DNA from: Leptotrichia sp. oral taxon 218 | GTDB lineage: Bacteria; Fusobacteriota; Fusobacteriia; Fusobacteriales; Leptotrichiaceae | Direction: 5' to 3' | DNA length: 64,000 nucleotides | NCBI RefSeq assembly: GCF_018128225.1 | Contig: NZ_CP072377.1 | Location: forward strand, 1,860,001-1,924,000 | Shown here: piece by piece, positions 36,506 to 47,420 of the stretch | Numbering within the stretch: the first letter of the stretch is position 1 | How the letters are laid out: each line of letters begins with the position of its first letter | Made by a program: the position numbers and the translations under genes | Notes under the pieces: generated by a model | Database searches by the model: none | What the model saw: only the letters and a program-made list of their open reading frames with translations | What the model was told of the DNA's origin: nothing

Positions 36506-39307
36506 TTAATTTTTACCTTCCAATTCATTAAGAACTTTTGCACATCTCGGACAAACATCTGAATGATTGTGATCGTGCCCAACTTCTTCATCATACTTCC
36601 AGCATCTTTCACATTTTTCTCCAGACGCTTTTTCCACACTTATACTTATTCCTTCGATTTCGCTTTCTGCTAAATTATCATTTACAAATTTAACTTGAGA
36701 TACGATAAATAAATCAGAAACTTCATTTTCTGTATAATCTTTTATAAATGAATATTCAGCATTGGCAATGTTTAAAAGAACTCTTGCATCAAGAGAGTGC
36801 CCTATTAATCCAGTCTGTCTTTCTGCTTCCAGTTTTTTATTTACTTCTCTTCTTAAACGAGCGATTTTATCCCATTTTTTAGCCAACTCTTCATTTAAGT
36901 ATTCAGGATTTGCTTCAATCCATTTTGATAAATGCACACTTTCTTCTTCTTTTAATGCTTCTGGAATTCTTTCCCAAATTTCATCAGCAGTAAACGACAA
37001 TACTGGTGAAATAATTCTTACTAACACTTTTAGAACTTCTGTCAGCACAGTTTGAGCACTTCTTCTTTCGATTGAAGTTGTACCTTCACAGTAAAGTCTG
37101 TCTTTTACGATGTCAAGATAGAATGAAGACATTTCCATTGAGCAGAAATATGTAATTTCTTGGAATAAACTGTAAAATTCGTATTTATCATAATATTCAG
37201 TTGTTTTTTCTTTTAATTCTTCCAGTTTGTGCATTGCCCATTTGTCAATTTCAAACATATCTTTATAGTCAACTTTATCATTTGCATAGTCAAAGTTATT
37301 TAAGTTACCCATCAAGAATCTCGCTGTATTTCTAATTCTTCTGTATGCATCTGACATTTGCTGTAAAATATTTTCAGAAATTCTCACATCTTCTCTGTAA
37401 TCTACCGAAGATACCCAAAGTCTTAAAATATCTGCTCCGTATTTTTCTGTAATATCTTTTGGAAGTATTGTGTTTCCAAGTGATTTAGACATTTTTCTAC
37501 CTTGTCCGTCCATTGTAAATCCGTGAGTTAATATTCTCTTGTAAGGTGCATCTTTTGTACTTGCAATTGATGTCAATAGTGAAGATTGGAACCAACCTCT
37601 GTGCTGGTCACTTCCTTCAAGATATAAATCTGCTGGTCTTGGCAAGTTTCTTGGAACTAGCACACTTCTATGCGAAACTCCAGAATCAAACCATACATCC
37701 ATTATACTTCTTTCTTTTCTAATATCCACATCTTTCAAGTTATATTTTTCTAAAAGTTCATCTCCAATAATTTCTTTGGCTTCGTATTTCCACCAAATGT
37801 CAGTTCCTTCTTTTTTAACCAATTCAATTATTCTATCCATAATTTCTGGCTCATAAATAACTTCATCAGTCGCTCTGTTATAAAATAATGGTATTGGCAC
37901 TCCCCAGACTCTTTGTCTTGAAATAGTCCAGTCAGGACGAGTTTCTAACATTGAACCAATTCTATTTTTACCCCAAGATGGCACAAATTCAACATTTTCC
38001 AATGCCTTTAATGCATTTTCCCTAATATCGCTTTCGTCAATGCTAATGAACCATTGTTCAGTTGCTCTGAAAATAACTGGTTTTTTACTTCTCCAATCAT
38101 GTGGATACGAGTGAACAAAAGTTGTGTGATATAACATATGTCCGCTTTCGGTCAAGTCTTCAACAATCGCTTTACTTGCTTTTGCATAGAACATTCCTTC
38201 ATATTTTCCAGCTTCTTTAGTCATATGCCCTTTATCATCTACTGGCGACAAAATTCCAATGTTATATTTCAATGAATAATTATAGTCATCTGCCCCATGT
38301 CCAGGTGCTGTATGAACTGCTCCTGTACCTGCATCTATTGTTACATAATCAGCATTCATTACTAACCCTTTTCTATCTAAGAACGGATGTTGATAATGAG
38401 TATATTCCAATTCTGTCCCTTTAAATTCTTTTAATAATTCATACGACAAGTCCAATGTTTTAAACACATCTTCAGCCAAGTCTTTTGCAACTACAAGATT
38501 ACCTTTTTCAGTTTTATACAATCCATAATCAAATTCAGGATGTAAGAATACTCCCAAGTTTGCTGGCAATGTCCAAGGTGTTGTTGTCCAAATTAAAATA
38601 CTTGCTTCATCCACACCTAATTTATCAGTCAAATCTTTTTCCCCTTCAAATTTTACATAAATTGAATGAGAAGTTACATCTTTATACTCAATTTCTGCTT
38701 CTGCAAGTGCAGTTTCAGTAGTTGGCGACCAGTACACTGGTTTTAACCCTTTATAAATATATCCATTTTCATAAATTTCTTTAAATACTTTTAATTGTTC
38801 TGCTTCATATTCAGGTCTTAAAGTGATATAAGGATTATCCCAGTTTCCTAAAACTCCAAGTCTTTTAAATCCTTCTTTTTGTTTTTCCACCCATTTTAAT
38901 GCATATTTTTTACATTCTTGTCTAATTTGCAGTGGAGTCATATTTTTTGCTTTTTCCCCAAGTTCTTCCATTATTTTCCACTCAATAGGAAGTCCGTGAG
39001 TATCCCATCCTGGAATATACGGTGCATTATAACCTCTTAATCTCTTATATTTTAAGATAATATCCTTCAATATTTTATTTAACGCATGTCCAATGTGAAT
39101 ATCTCCATTCGCATAAGGCGGTCCATCGTGAAGCACAAAAAATGGTGCTCCTTCTTTCAATGATTTTTCATAAATTTCAGCTTTTTTCCAGTCCCTTAAT
39201 GTCAAAGGTTCTTTTTGTGCCAAATTAGCTTTCATTTTAAAACTTGTCTTTGGCAAATTAAGCGTTTTTGCATAATCCACTTTTTCTGGATTGTTGTTTT
39301 CTGACAT
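36506..39307 (-). CDS. ileS: Isoleucyl-tRNA synthetase
   Basis: 933 aa, full length. [16 protein letters not shown] (HIGH), CP1 editing domain with [27 protein letters not shown] (KMSKS), and a C-terminal zinc finger [10 protein letters not shown]...CPRC. First gene of a probable operon ileS-lspA-unknown-glyQ-ATPase-nuclease-like-glyS. AGGAGGAA precedes the ATG. Confidence 0.98.
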   Translation of the reverse strand: MSENNNPEKVDYAKTLNLPKTSFKMKANLAQKEPLTLRDWKKAEIYEKSLKEGAPFFVLHDGPPYANGDIHIGHALNKILKDIILKYKRLRGYNAPYIPGWDTHGLPIEWKIMEELGEKAKNMTPLQIRQECKKYALKWVEKQKEGFKRLGVLGNWDNPYITLRPEYEAEQLKVFKEIYENGYIYKGLKPVYWSPTTETALAEAEIEYKDVTSHSIYVKFEGEKDLTDKLGVDEASILIWTTTPWTLPANLGVFLHPEFDYGLYKTEKGNLVVAKDLAEDVFKTLDLSYELLKEFKGTELEYTHYQHPFLDRKGLVMNADYVTIDAGTGAVHTAPGHGADDYNYSLKYNIGILSPVDDKGHMTKEAGKYEGMFYAKASKAIVEDLTESGHMLYHTTFVHSYPHDWRSKKPVIFRATEQWFISIDESDIRENALKALENVEFVPSWGKNRIGSMLETRPDWTISRQRVWGVPIPLFYNRATDEVIYEPEIMDRIIELVKKEGTDIWWKYEAKEIIGDELLEKYNLKDVDIRKERSIMDVWFDSGVSHRSVLVPRNLPRPADLYLEGSDQHRGWFQSSLLTSIASTKDAPYKRILTHGFTMDGQGRKMSKSLGNTILPKDITEKYGADILRLWVSSVDYREDVRISENILQQMSDAYRRIRNTARFLMGNLNNFDYANDKVDYKDMFEIDKWAMHKLEELKEKTTEYYDKYEFYSLFQEITYFCSMEMSSFYLDIVKDRLYCEGTTSIERRSAQTVLTEVLKVLVRIISPVLSFTADEIWERIPEALKEEESVHLSKWIEANPEYLNEELAKKWDKIARLRREVNKKLEAERQTGLIGHSLDARVLLNIANAEYSFIKDYTENEVSDLFIVSQVKFVNDNLAESEIEGISISVEKASGEKCERCWKYDEEVGHDHNHSDVCPRCAKVLNELEGKN

Positions 39308-39465
39308 TACTTCCTCCTACTTTTATTTAAAATTATTTTTTTTTACTATTTTTATGTCTTTTATTATATCACAATTTTATACATTTTTAAATAACTCTCA
39401 CTAAATCCCGCTTAAAAAATAAAATAATATTTTATTTGGCAGCAAAATTTAATTTTTTAAATAAA

Positions 39466-39511
39466 TAAGGAGATACTAAAATTTTTATAACTTCAGTATT
39501 CTCCTTTTTAT
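39466..39511. terminator. Hairpin between lctP and ileS
   Basis: AAGGAGATACT pairs with AGTATTCTCCTT around a loop of about 17 bases. It lies between the lctP stop and the ileS start and would end the leftward lctP transcript; the T run is stronger on the plus strand. The rest of the 259-base gap shows no gene. Confidence 0.55.
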
Positions 39512-39566
39512 TAACTATTTATTGCATTTATTTTTTTAAAACTTCATAATTCTTAGTTTTAAGTTT

Positions 39567-41129
39567 TTAATGAAGTATTCCTGCTCCGATGAATGTTAAA
39601 ATACCTAAAACAGCTGCATAAGCTATTGAATATTTAACAGTGAATTTAAGCATATCTCCTTCTTTACCCATTAATCCAACTGTTGAAGCGGCAATTGCAA
39701 TATTTTGCGGAGAAATCATTTTTCCTCCTGTTGCTCCACCTGTACCAGCGGCAATATACAATGCTTTCAACGCTTCGTTTGATCCTGCTATATTTACTTG
39801 AACTCCACCGAATAACAAGTTAGATGCCAAGTCACTTCCTGTTACGAATGTACCGATAGTTCCTAGGAACGGCGAAATTACTGGGAAGAATTTACCTGTT
39901 GCAGCAAATCCTTTTGCTATACTTTCAATCATTCCACTATGTTTCATTACTACTGATAATGCCACAATTCCCATAATTACCACAACTGAAGGTAATTTAC
40001 TTAAAATTGTTTCTTTTAATGTTTCAGCCATAACTTTTGGTTTTACACCTTGAATGAATCCTGCTATAACAGTTGCAACAAATAATGGTGCAGCTGGTGC
40101 TAAAATCCATTTGAATATTACACTCGGATCTCCTTTATCCTTAAACCATGTAGCTTCATGTCCCAAAGCAAAATTGAAATGTGTAGTTGTTGGTTCTAAC
40201 GCTTTATGAACAGCTTCTACAACTGGACTTGTTCCAATAATTAAGATTATCATTAAAATATATGGAACCCAAGCCATAAATGCATCTTTTCCAGTAATAG
40301 CTTGACCTTTATTAGATTTTGCACTTTTATCTTCTTTAATAAAGATTTTAGTAGCAACTATCATCAAAATCATTGCAAATAAACTTGATAAAATTGTTGG
40401 CAATTCAGCACCCATTGCTTTTGCGATAAATGGTTGTGTTAAATAACCAATAATTGAAGCAATAACTACAGGTAAAATTCCTCTTCCAAATGCTGCGTTT
40501 TTTCCACCATCAATTTCTTTATTAGCCATTATTACCAAGATAAATGGTATAATACATGTCAAAACTAACAACAATAATGATGTATAAAATGCTGTTTCCC
40601 CAGCATTCAATTTAAAGTTTGAAATCATTGTTGTAACTGGTAGTCCAACTGTTCCAAACGCTGTTGGTGTTGAGTTTGCAATAAGACAAATTAAAGCTGC
40701 ACTTAGTGGAGTAAATCCTAATGAAACCATGATTGCTGCTGGAATCGCAACTGCTGTCCCATATCCTGCAATACCTTCTATAAATCCACCAAATCCCCAA
40801 GCTAATATCAATGCTTGAGCTCTTTTATCTGTTGAAATGCTTCCTAACATTGATTTGATTGTTTCAATTTTACCAGTTTTTACTGATAAATCATAAGCAA
40901 ACAATGCAGCAAATACTACAAAACCGATAGGCATCCACGCTGTTGCAAATCCTTCAATAATTGAAGCGATAACCCCTTGAACTGGCATTTGCCATCCAGG
41001 AACAATAAAGTTTAAAATAATTGCCACTACTAAACTGGCATACGCACTAAACATAGCTGATTTTTTCAAAAAAGTTAATAGTATCAAAAATACAACTATT
41101 GGCACTAATCCGATTAAAAATAATCCCAT
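39567..41129 (-). CDS. lctP: L-lactate permease
   Basis: 520 aa with 12-14 membrane helices. AWGFGGFIEGIAGYGTAVAIPAA and FGTVGLPVTTM, and near the end TGSDLASNLLFGGVQ and GATGGKMISPQNIAIA, are conserved in LldP/LctP lactate:proton symporters. It imports or exports lactate across the inner membrane. Single gene with a strong promoter about 150 bases upstream; no lactate dehydrogenase or lutABC lies nearby. Confidence 0.95.
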   Translation of the reverse strand: MGLFLIGLVPIVVFLILLTFLKKSAMFSAYASLVVAIILNFIVPGWQMPVQGVIASIIEGFATAWMPIGFVVFAALFAYDLSVKTGKIETIKSMLGSISTDKRAQALILAWGFGGFIEGIAGYGTAVAIPAAIMVSLGFTPLSAALICLIANSTPTAFGTVGLPVTTMISNFKLNAGETAFYTSLLLLVLTCIIPFILVIMANKEIDGGKNAAFGRGILPVVIASIIGYLTQPFIAKAMGAELPTILSSLFAMILMIVATKIFIKEDKSAKSNKGQAITGKDAFMAWVPYILMIILIIGTSPVVEAVHKALEPTTTHFNFALGHEATWFKDKGDPSVIFKWILAPAAPLFVATVIAGFIQGVKPKVMAETLKETILSKLPSVVVIMGIVALSVVMKHSGMIESIAKGFAATGKFFPVISPFLGTIGTFVTGSDLASNLLFGGVQVNIAGSNEALKALYIAAGTGGATGGKMISPQNIAIAASTVGLMGKEGDMLKFTVKYSIAYAAVLGILTFIGAGILH

Positions 41130-41266
41130 TTCCGAACCTTCCTTCTCTTTATATTTTTTTTAAAAAAGTTTTAAAAAGAAAAATTTCTTTTAAAATTTAA
41201 AATACATAAAATATTTTACTTTTTAAAATTAATTTGGTTTTTTAAAAATTCTTTAAATTTTTTTAG

Positions 41267-41294
41267 GTTATATTTTTTTAGACTTGCTTGACAA
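41267..41294 (-). promoter_or_regulatory. Promoter of lctP, and the 417-base gap 41130-41546
   Basis: Reading leftward, TTGTCA (41289-41294) and TATAAC (41267-41272) with 16 bases between make a good promoter. Just upstream, TTGTCAAATGATCA (about 41320-41334) repeats the TTGTCAA of the -35 and contains the palindrome TGATCA, a possible operator. The rest of the gap is AT-rich and holds no gene or tRNA; the part right of 41340 up to the tex stop is featureless. Confidence 0.68.
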
Positions 41295-41546
41295 CTACAT
41301 AAACTATTTTACTATGATCATTTGACAAAGAGACTTGTCTACTTAATATAAATAAAATCATAAGTTTCTAAACATTTCTATTGCAAAAATTAGAAGTTTA
41401 TAATTTAAAATAATATTTATAACTTTTTAATAACCCAAATTTCTCACTTATATATTATCAAATTTTTCAAAAAAGTACAAATATTTTTTTAAAAATTTTT
41501 TATTTTTTTATAATATCTGCACTTTTTTAATATTTTTTAAATTTTT

Positions 41547-43712
41547 TTATAATCCTTTTCTCGTAAGTCCCACTCTTCCACGCTCTTTATCCAGCGACAA
41601 TATTTTAACTTTAATAATTTGCCCCACAGATAGCTCTTTTGTAGCATCTTTTACAAATTTATCAGAAATTTCAGAAATATGAAGCAGTGCATCCCCTTTT
41701 AGCCCTATATCCACAAAAGCCCCAAATTTAGCCACATTTCTCACAGTTCCTTCCAAAACCATTCCTTCTTGCAAATCATCCATATTTAAAATATCCGATC
41801 TCAATAATGGTTTTTCAAACTCATCTCTTGGGTCTCTTCTATCTTTTAACAACGCTTCATAAACATCTTTTGCAGTTTGCGGTCCAAAATCATTTTCTTT
41901 TATAATTTTGTCCAAATTCACTGTTTTCAATTTTTGTCTAACTTCATCCAAATTAGATTTTAAATCGTCAACCTTACAATTTGCTTCCTTCAAAATAGTT
42001 TCAGCGATATGATACGATTCTGGATGGATTATCGTATTATCCAAAGGATTTTTACTATTAGGCACTACAACGAATCCTGCCATTTGTTCAAACGCCTTCG
42101 TTCCAAGCCCTTTTACCTTTTTCAATTCTTTTCTATCCTTAAAATCTCCATTTTCATGTCTGTAATCTACAAGATTTTTTGCTACATTTTTCTTAATTCC
42201 AGACACAAAACTAAGTAATGCCCAAGAAGCCGTATTAATATTGACTCCAACATTATTTACAACATGCTCAATCGTTTGTTCCAATGTTTCATTCAATTTT
42301 TTCTGATTTACATCATGCTGATACATTCCAACTCCAATTGATTTTGGATCAATTTTTACAAGCTCAGCCATAGGATCTTGAATTCTTCTAGCAATCGAAA
42401 TCGCTCCTCTCGCCGTTACATCCAAATCAGGAAACTCCTCAATTGCAATTTTTGAAGCTGAATAAACTGAAGCTCCTGCTTCACTTACAATCAAGTATGA
42501 CACAGGTTTTGACGCCTCTTTTATGATATTTGCCACAAAACTTTCAGTTTCACGAGAAGCCGTTCCATTCCCAATTGCAATAATATCAACATCATATTTT
42601 TTTATGTAATCTAATATTTTTTTCTTCGCTGTTTCAAGCTGTTTTGGATTATGCACTCCTTCAACCAGGAAAAGCACATCGTTTGTTTCATAAAAACCAT
42701 CTTTATTAATAATTACCAGTTTGCAACCTGTTCTATAACCAGGATCAAGGCCCATCAATGTTTTTTTACTCAAAGGCGGTTGTAAAAGAAGTTTTTCTAA
42801 ATTTTCAGAAAAAATATTAATCGCTTCTTCCTCAGCTTTTTCAGTATAAATATTTCTCACTTCATTTTTTATCGACGGATAAGCCAGTCTATCCAGCGAA
42901 TCTTTTATAACTTCACTCAAAAATTCAACTAAATTTTTATTTTCAAAAGTATCCAAAATAAAGTCCATTATAAATTTTTCAGTTTTTTCGTCAATTTCAA
43001 TGTCAACTTTTAATATTTTTTCTTTTTCCCCACGATTTATCGCCAAAATTCTATTAGAAGCCGCTTTTTTAACAAGCTCCGAATAATCATAGTAATCCTG
43101 ATAAACCCCTTTTTCATCATTTTCCTTATTTTTCTCCACAACTTTAGAATCCAAAATTCCAAATTCTGAAATTTTATCTCTCAAGAATTCCCTTATTTTC
43201 ACATCTTCTGAAATATTTTGCGCAATAATCAAATGCACTCCATTAATCGCATCTTCAATCGACAAAACTTCTTCACTCAAATATTTTTCCGCTTCTTTCT
43301 CTAACATCTCAAAAGTAGTTGTCGGCATCAACGCAAATTCTGTCAAAGGTTCTAGCCCTTGCTCTTTCGCAATATCCGCCTTCGTTTTTTTCTTCTTTTT
43401 GTAAGGTAAATAAAGATCTTCCACTTCCTGAAGTTTTGTTGCACAAGTTATGCTATTTTTCAGTTCATCAGTCAATTTTCCCTGCTCTTCTATAAGTCTT
43501 AAAACTTCTTCTTTTCTCTTTTCCAAATTTCTATAATAAGTAACTTTCTCAATTACATCCCTAATTTGCTCCTCGTCCAAATTACCTGTAACTTCTTTTC
43601 TATAACGAGCAATAAACGGCACAGTTGCCCCTTCATCAAAAAGTTTTATTGTATTTTCCACTTGTGACTCGCCAAATTTTAGCTCACTTGCCACATTTTT
43701 TAAAATATCCAT
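41547..43712 (-). CDS. tex: Tex family RNA-binding transcription accessory protein
   Basis: 721 aa. In order: the Tex N-terminal helical region (FIARYRKEVTGNLDEEQIRD), the YqgF-like RNase H fold (LMGLDPGYRTGCKLVII), helix-hairpin-helix segments (LVDYRHENGDFKDRKELKKVKGLGTKAFEQ shortened here) and a C-terminal S1 domain (GTVRNVAKFGAFVDIGLKGDALLHIS). It binds RNA and affects transcription. Single gene. Confidence 0.96.
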   Translation of the reverse strand: MDILKNVASELKFGESQVENTIKLFDEGATVPFIARYRKEVTGNLDEEQIRDVIEKVTYYRNLEKRKEEVLRLIEEQGKLTDELKNSITCATKLQEVEDLYLPYKKKKKTKADIAKEQGLEPLTEFALMPTTTFEMLEKEAEKYLSEEVLSIEDAINGVHLIIAQNISEDVKIREFLRDKISEFGILDSKVVEKNKENDEKGVYQDYYDYSELVKKAASNRILAINRGEKEKILKVDIEIDEKTEKFIMDFILDTFENKNLVEFLSEVIKDSLDRLAYPSIKNEVRNIYTEKAEEEAINIFSENLEKLLLQPPLSKKTLMGLDPGYRTGCKLVIINKDGFYETNDVLFLVEGVHNPKQLETAKKKILDYIKKYDVDIIAIGNGTASRETESFVANIIKEASKPVSYLIVSEAGASVYSASKIAIEEFPDLDVTARGAISIARRIQDPMAELVKIDPKSIGVGMYQHDVNQKKLNETLEQTIEHVVNNVGVNINTASWALLSFVSGIKKNVAKNLVDYRHENGDFKDRKELKKVKGLGTKAFEQMAGFVVVPNSKNPLDNTIIHPESYHIAETILKEANCKVDDLKSNLDEVRQKLKTVNLDKIIKENDFGPQTAKDVYEALLKDRRDPRDEFEKPLLRSDILNMDDLQEGMVLEGTVRNVAKFGAFVDIGLKGDALLHISEISDKFVKDATKELSVGQIIKVKILSLDKERGRVGLTRKGL

Positions 43713-43772
43713 TTATCCTCCCTGATATTTTTGTTTTTTTATTTTAAATTCATTCCATTGTTTCAAAAAATC

Positions 43773-44219
43773 TTATCTCAAAAAATCTTTTTGAATTTTT
43801 TTTAGATTTCTGTCTATATCTTTTCTTTTTAAAGTTTCTCTTTTATCGTGAAGTTTTTTCCCTTTTGCAAGTGCAATTTCCACTTTTACAAGTCTTTGCT
43901 TTGTATAAACTGAAAGTGGCACAATTGTGTATCCTTGCTCTTTGATTTTGGCTTCCCATTTATTGATTTCTCTTCGGCTCAAAAGCAATTTTCTCACTCT
44001 CGATTCTGGCACATTATTAATATTTCCAAATTCGTAAGGTGTTATATGCATATTCATAATAAAAATTTCATTTCTTATGATTCTGACAAAACTCTCTTTT
44101 ATACTTATTTTACCAGCTTTAACAGATTTTACTTCAGTTCCCACAAGTTCAATTCCAGCTTCCAATTTTTCTTCAATGAAATAGTCGTGAAACGCTTTTT
44201 TATTTTTTGATAAAATCAT
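43773..44219 (-). CDS. smpB: SsrA-binding protein SmpB
   Basis: 148 aa from the ATG at 44219 (MILSKNKKAFHDYFIEE), which has GGGAGG upstream; the open frame extends 11 codons further without support. VGTEVKSVKAGKISIKESFV, ITPYEFGN and the C-terminal basic tail KKLHDKRETLKRKDIDR are diagnostic. It delivers tmRNA to stalled ribosomes. The ssrA gene itself is not visible in the window. Confidence 0.96.
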   Translation of the reverse strand: MILSKNKKAFHDYFIEEKLEAGIELVGTEVKSVKAGKISIKESFVRIIRNEIFIMNMHITPYEFGNINNVPESRVRKLLLSRREINKWEAKIKEQGYTIVPLSVYTKQRLVKVEIALAKGKKLHDKRETLKRKDIDRNLKKIQKDFLR

Positions 44220-44232
44220 ATTTCCTCCCTTT

Positions 44233-44778
44233 TTATTCTTGCGCCATTCCAAGCGAAAATAATTTTATTATATCTTTATTTTCATTGGCATTAAGTAGCC
44301 ATTTATTTTCAACTTTTACATAATTTATTTTTAAATTTTCATGTGCAAAACTTACTTTATTTTCTTTAAACTTCTGTGCAAAAAAACTTTTTGTAAATTT
44401 TATTATTTCCTGTCTCGCTTGTTCGTCTGTAATATTTTTATTTTCAATAGATTTTGATTGATTTTCTATTTGACTATAATATTCTGGCATAACACTCAAA
44501 ATACTTGGATAATTTACTTCCAAATCCATTTGAGCTTTATCGCCATTTATTTCAACTTTTTTTATTTTATATTTTATTCTTTTAAATCCTTCTTCGATAA
44601 TTGAAAATTCTTCTTCGTTGAGATTCGAACTCAATTTTTTCACTTTATTGTAGTCGCCTGTTCTCATAATTCCCATTGTTGTATCAAAATCTTTTCTAAT
44701 TTTTTGCTCTTCTTTATTTCCACAACTTATGACCAAAAAAAAGCAAAAACTTATCAAAACTAATAATTTTTTTTTCAT
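44233..44778 (-). CDS. Lipoprotein of unknown function
   Basis: 181 aa. Signal peptide MKKKLLVLISFCFFLVISC with a lipobox ending at Cys19, then a hydrophilic domain of mixed helix and strand (EEQKIRKDFDTTMGIMRTGDYNKVKKL...). The layout resembles small DUF4878-like lipoproteins (NTF2 fold), but no specific motif is certain. Starts at 44778 behind GGAGAA; the frame extends six codons upstream. It is 13 bases before smpB and probably co-transcribed. Confidence 0.75.
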   Translation of the reverse strand: MKKKLLVLISFCFFLVISCGNKEEQKIRKDFDTTMGIMRTGDYNKVKKLSSNLNEEEFSIIEEGFKRIKYKIKKVEINGDKAQMDLEVNYPSILSVMPEYYSQIENQSKSIENKNITDEQARQEIIKFTKSFFAQKFKENKVSFAHENLKINYVKVENKWLLNANENKDIIKLFSLGMAQE

Positions 44779-45024
44779 AAAAGTTCTCCATCTCATAAAT
44801 TTACATTAATTTAGGACAATGCATAATCCTTTTTTTTTATTTAATAATTTTAATAAATTTTTTAGCTAAATTTTTACTTAAATTTTAAAGACAAAATATT
44901 TTTTATTATAATTTTTATTTTTTATTTTCTAAATTTATTTTTTTATTTTTTATTTTCTTCTTTTCTTCTTTTTTCTTTTTTTTTTTGCTTTTTTGCTTTT
45001 CTTTTTCTTTATTTTTCTTTACTT

Positions 45025-47400
45025 TTATTCTTTTTCATCTTCAAACGGAATAACTTCAATTTCCATCTTTTCATAACTTGCACTCACAACGCTCACTTTT
45101 AGCGTATTTCCCATCGTAAAACTTTCATTTGTCTTTTTATTTATAATTTTAAAATTTTCTTCATCGTAAATAAAATTATCTCGTGAACTTGTGATATTAT
45201 AGACAACTTCAATATGATTTTCAAGCTCCATAAATATTTTATTTTTATTCATTCCGCTAAGTCTTGCTACAAAAGTTTCACCAATTTTATCTTGCATGTA
45301 TTCAATTAATTTAATTTTTACACTATCTTCTTCCAATTTATCAGCAATTCGCTCAGTTTTAGAAATATTACTTGCCACCGCTTCGAAATCAGCTAAATAT
45401 TTAGTTTTCTCTCCTTCGTTTATAAATCTTTCAATCGAACGCCCAAGCATTCTATGGACAACCAAATCTGAATATCGTCTAATCGGCGAAGTAAAGTGCA
45501 AATAATATTTAGAAGCTAGACCAAAATGCCCAAGATTTTTATTTGCATATCTTGCCCTTTGCATAGCTCGTAAAATTAATTTATGGATTAAATATCCTTC
45601 TGGAATCCCAGTTGTTTTATTTATAATATCTTGAAACTTTCCAGGATGGATTTCATCCATATTCTTCATTGAATATCCAAATTTTATAAGTGTTTCATTT
45701 AAAGCCTGAACTTTCGCTTTGTCTGGATCTTCATGAACTCTGTAAATCGCTGGAGTTTCTTCCCAAAATAGTTTTTCTGCCACAGTTTCATTTGCAATTA
45801 CCATAAAGTCTTCAATTAACTTCTCAGCTTCCCCACGAGAACGAAGTTTAATGTCTTTCACAAGTTTGTTTTCATCTAGTACAACTTTTATTTCTGGAAG
45901 TTCAAAATCAATGCTCCCTCTTCTCTTTTTATTCGCACGAATTATTTTAGAAAGTTCCAACATATTTTTTAGCATTTCCGAAATCTTTTCATATTTTTCA
46001 AAAACTTTTTTATTTTCTAAAAATCTTTCTTTTTTTTCTTCAGATAAATTTTCAGTTTTTTCATTTTTTCCGTTGTTTTCACTCTTTTTATCTCTTTGAT
46101 AATCAAAAATTTTATTCACATCATCGTAAGTCATTCTATATTTAGATTTTATAACTGATTTATAAAAATTATTTTTTACAACTTTTCCTTTAAAATCAAT
46201 CTCCATTTCAACCGAAAAAGTTAGTTTATCTTCGTTTGGATTAAGTGAACAAAGATTGTTTGACAGTTTTCTTGGAAGCATTGGAATCACTCTGTCAACA
46301 AGATAAATAGAATTTCCTCGTTTTAGTGCTTCACTGTCAAGTGCAGTATTTTCGACAACATAATGAGAAACATCAGCGATACTTACAATAAGTTTATACC
46401 TATCTTCCATTTTTTCAACATACACGGCGTCATCCAAATCTTTTGCATCCGCTCCATCAATCGTAATGATGTCAAGATTTCGCAAATCTTTTCTATTTGA
46501 AAGTTCATTTGTGAAATCTTCGTCAATTTTATCTAGCTCTTTTAAAACTTCATTAGGAAACTTTTCTTCAATTCCCTCATTTAAAAGCAACGACGAAATC
46601 AAAACTTCTGTATCTTGCGGATTTCCCAAAACACTCACAATTTCTCCTTCTGGCTTTCGTGTATCGTCTCCCCAAAAATCAATTTTTACAGCTACTAAAT
46701 CCCCAGTTTTTGCACCTTTTATAAATTTTTTTGGAATGTAAATATCACTTGGAGAATTTTTTGGACGAACAAAGCCAAAGCTCAAATTGTGCTCAAAAAT
46801 CCCAACTATAATCTCTCTGTTTCTCTTAATTACATTTACAACTTCACCCTCTCTTTTTTTAGAACTACTGCTTTCTTTCAAAATTCGCACTAAAACCGTG
46901 TCGCCGTCCATCGCCGTATTCAAATATGCTCCAGGAATAAACACGCTGTGCTCTCCTAAAATATCCAAAAATCCAAAGTTTCCATTTCCAATCGAAATTT
47001 CTCCTCGCAAAAATCCTTCTTTTTCAGGCAAAGTGTACTTTCCATTTCTTTTTAAAAAGATTTCTCCCTTTTCTTCCCAATGATTTAACAGCATCTTGTA
47101 AATTTTCCTTTTTTTAGGACTCCACTCTAAAAGCTGCAAAATTTCTTGAAAATTAAATTCATATTCTGCCAATACTTTTTTTAAATATTCTAGTTCTTTT
47201 TCTTCTCTTTCCTCAAATTTTTTTATTTTTTCATTTTCACTTTCATTTTTTTTCAAAACTTTTTTTTCAAAAAATTTATTGTCTTTTCTATTTTTCCTAT
47301 CTTTTCTGTCTTTTTTCTCACTTTTATTTTTATTTTCGTTTTTATTTTCTTTAAATCTCTCTACTTCTTTTTTATTTTTTTTAGATTTTTTCTCTCTCAT
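45025..47400 (-). CDS. rnr: Ribonuclease R
   Basis: About 791 aa. A very basic, repetitive N-terminus (Lys/Asn/Glu, residues 1-65) precedes the winged helix and cold-shock domains (EGFLRGEISIGNGNFGFL), the RNB catalytic domain (DGADAKDLDDAVYVEK with the metal-binding aspartates; HFTSPIRRYSDLVVHR) and an S1 domain. Start at the ATG at 47400 with AAAGGTGA five bases ahead. It degrades structured RNA 3'-5', often with SmpB/tmRNA. The right end of a mobile-element relic lies about 20 bases upstream of the start, so it forms part of the leader. Confidence 0.95.
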   Translation of the reverse strand: MREKKSKKNKKEVERFKENKNENKNKSEKKDRKDRKNRKDNKFFEKKVLKKNESENEKIKKFEEREEKELEYLKKVLAEYEFNFQEILQLLEWSPKKRKIYKMLLNHWEEKGEIFLKRNGKYTLPEKEGFLRGEISIGNGNFGFLDILGEHSVFIPGAYLNTAMDGDTVLVRILKESSSSKKREGEVVNVIKRNREIIVGIFEHNLSFGFVRPKNSPSDIYIPKKFIKGAKTGDLVAVKIDFWGDDTRKPEGEIVSVLGNPQDTEVLISSLLLNEGIEEKFPNEVLKELDKIDEDFTNELSNRKDLRNLDIITIDGADAKDLDDAVYVEKMEDRYKLIVSIADVSHYVVENTALDSEALKRGNSIYLVDRVIPMLPRKLSNNLCSLNPNEDKLTFSVEMEIDFKGKVVKNNFYKSVIKSKYRMTYDDVNKIFDYQRDKKSENNGKNEKTENLSEEKKERFLENKKVFEKYEKISEMLKNMLELSKIIRANKKRRGSIDFELPEIKVVLDENKLVKDIKLRSRGEAEKLIEDFMVIANETVAEKLFWEETPAIYRVHEDPDKAKVQALNETLIKFGYSMKNMDEIHPGKFQDIINKTTGIPEGYLIHKLILRAMQRARYANKNLGHFGLASKYYLHFTSPIRRYSDLVVHRMLGRSIERFINEGEKTKYLADFEAVASNISKTERIADKLEEDSVKIKLIEYMQDKIGETFVARLSGMNKNKIFMELENHIEVVYNITSSRDNFIYDEENFKIINKKTNESFTMGNTLKVSVVSASYEKMEIEVIPFEDEKE

Positions 47401-47420
47401 CTCCATCACCTTTTATTTTG

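Noticed and set aside
44797-45024. Search for tmRNA (ssrA) next to smpB
   Set aside because: The gap is T-rich simple sequence with no tRNA-like ends, so no ssrA gene is claimed.
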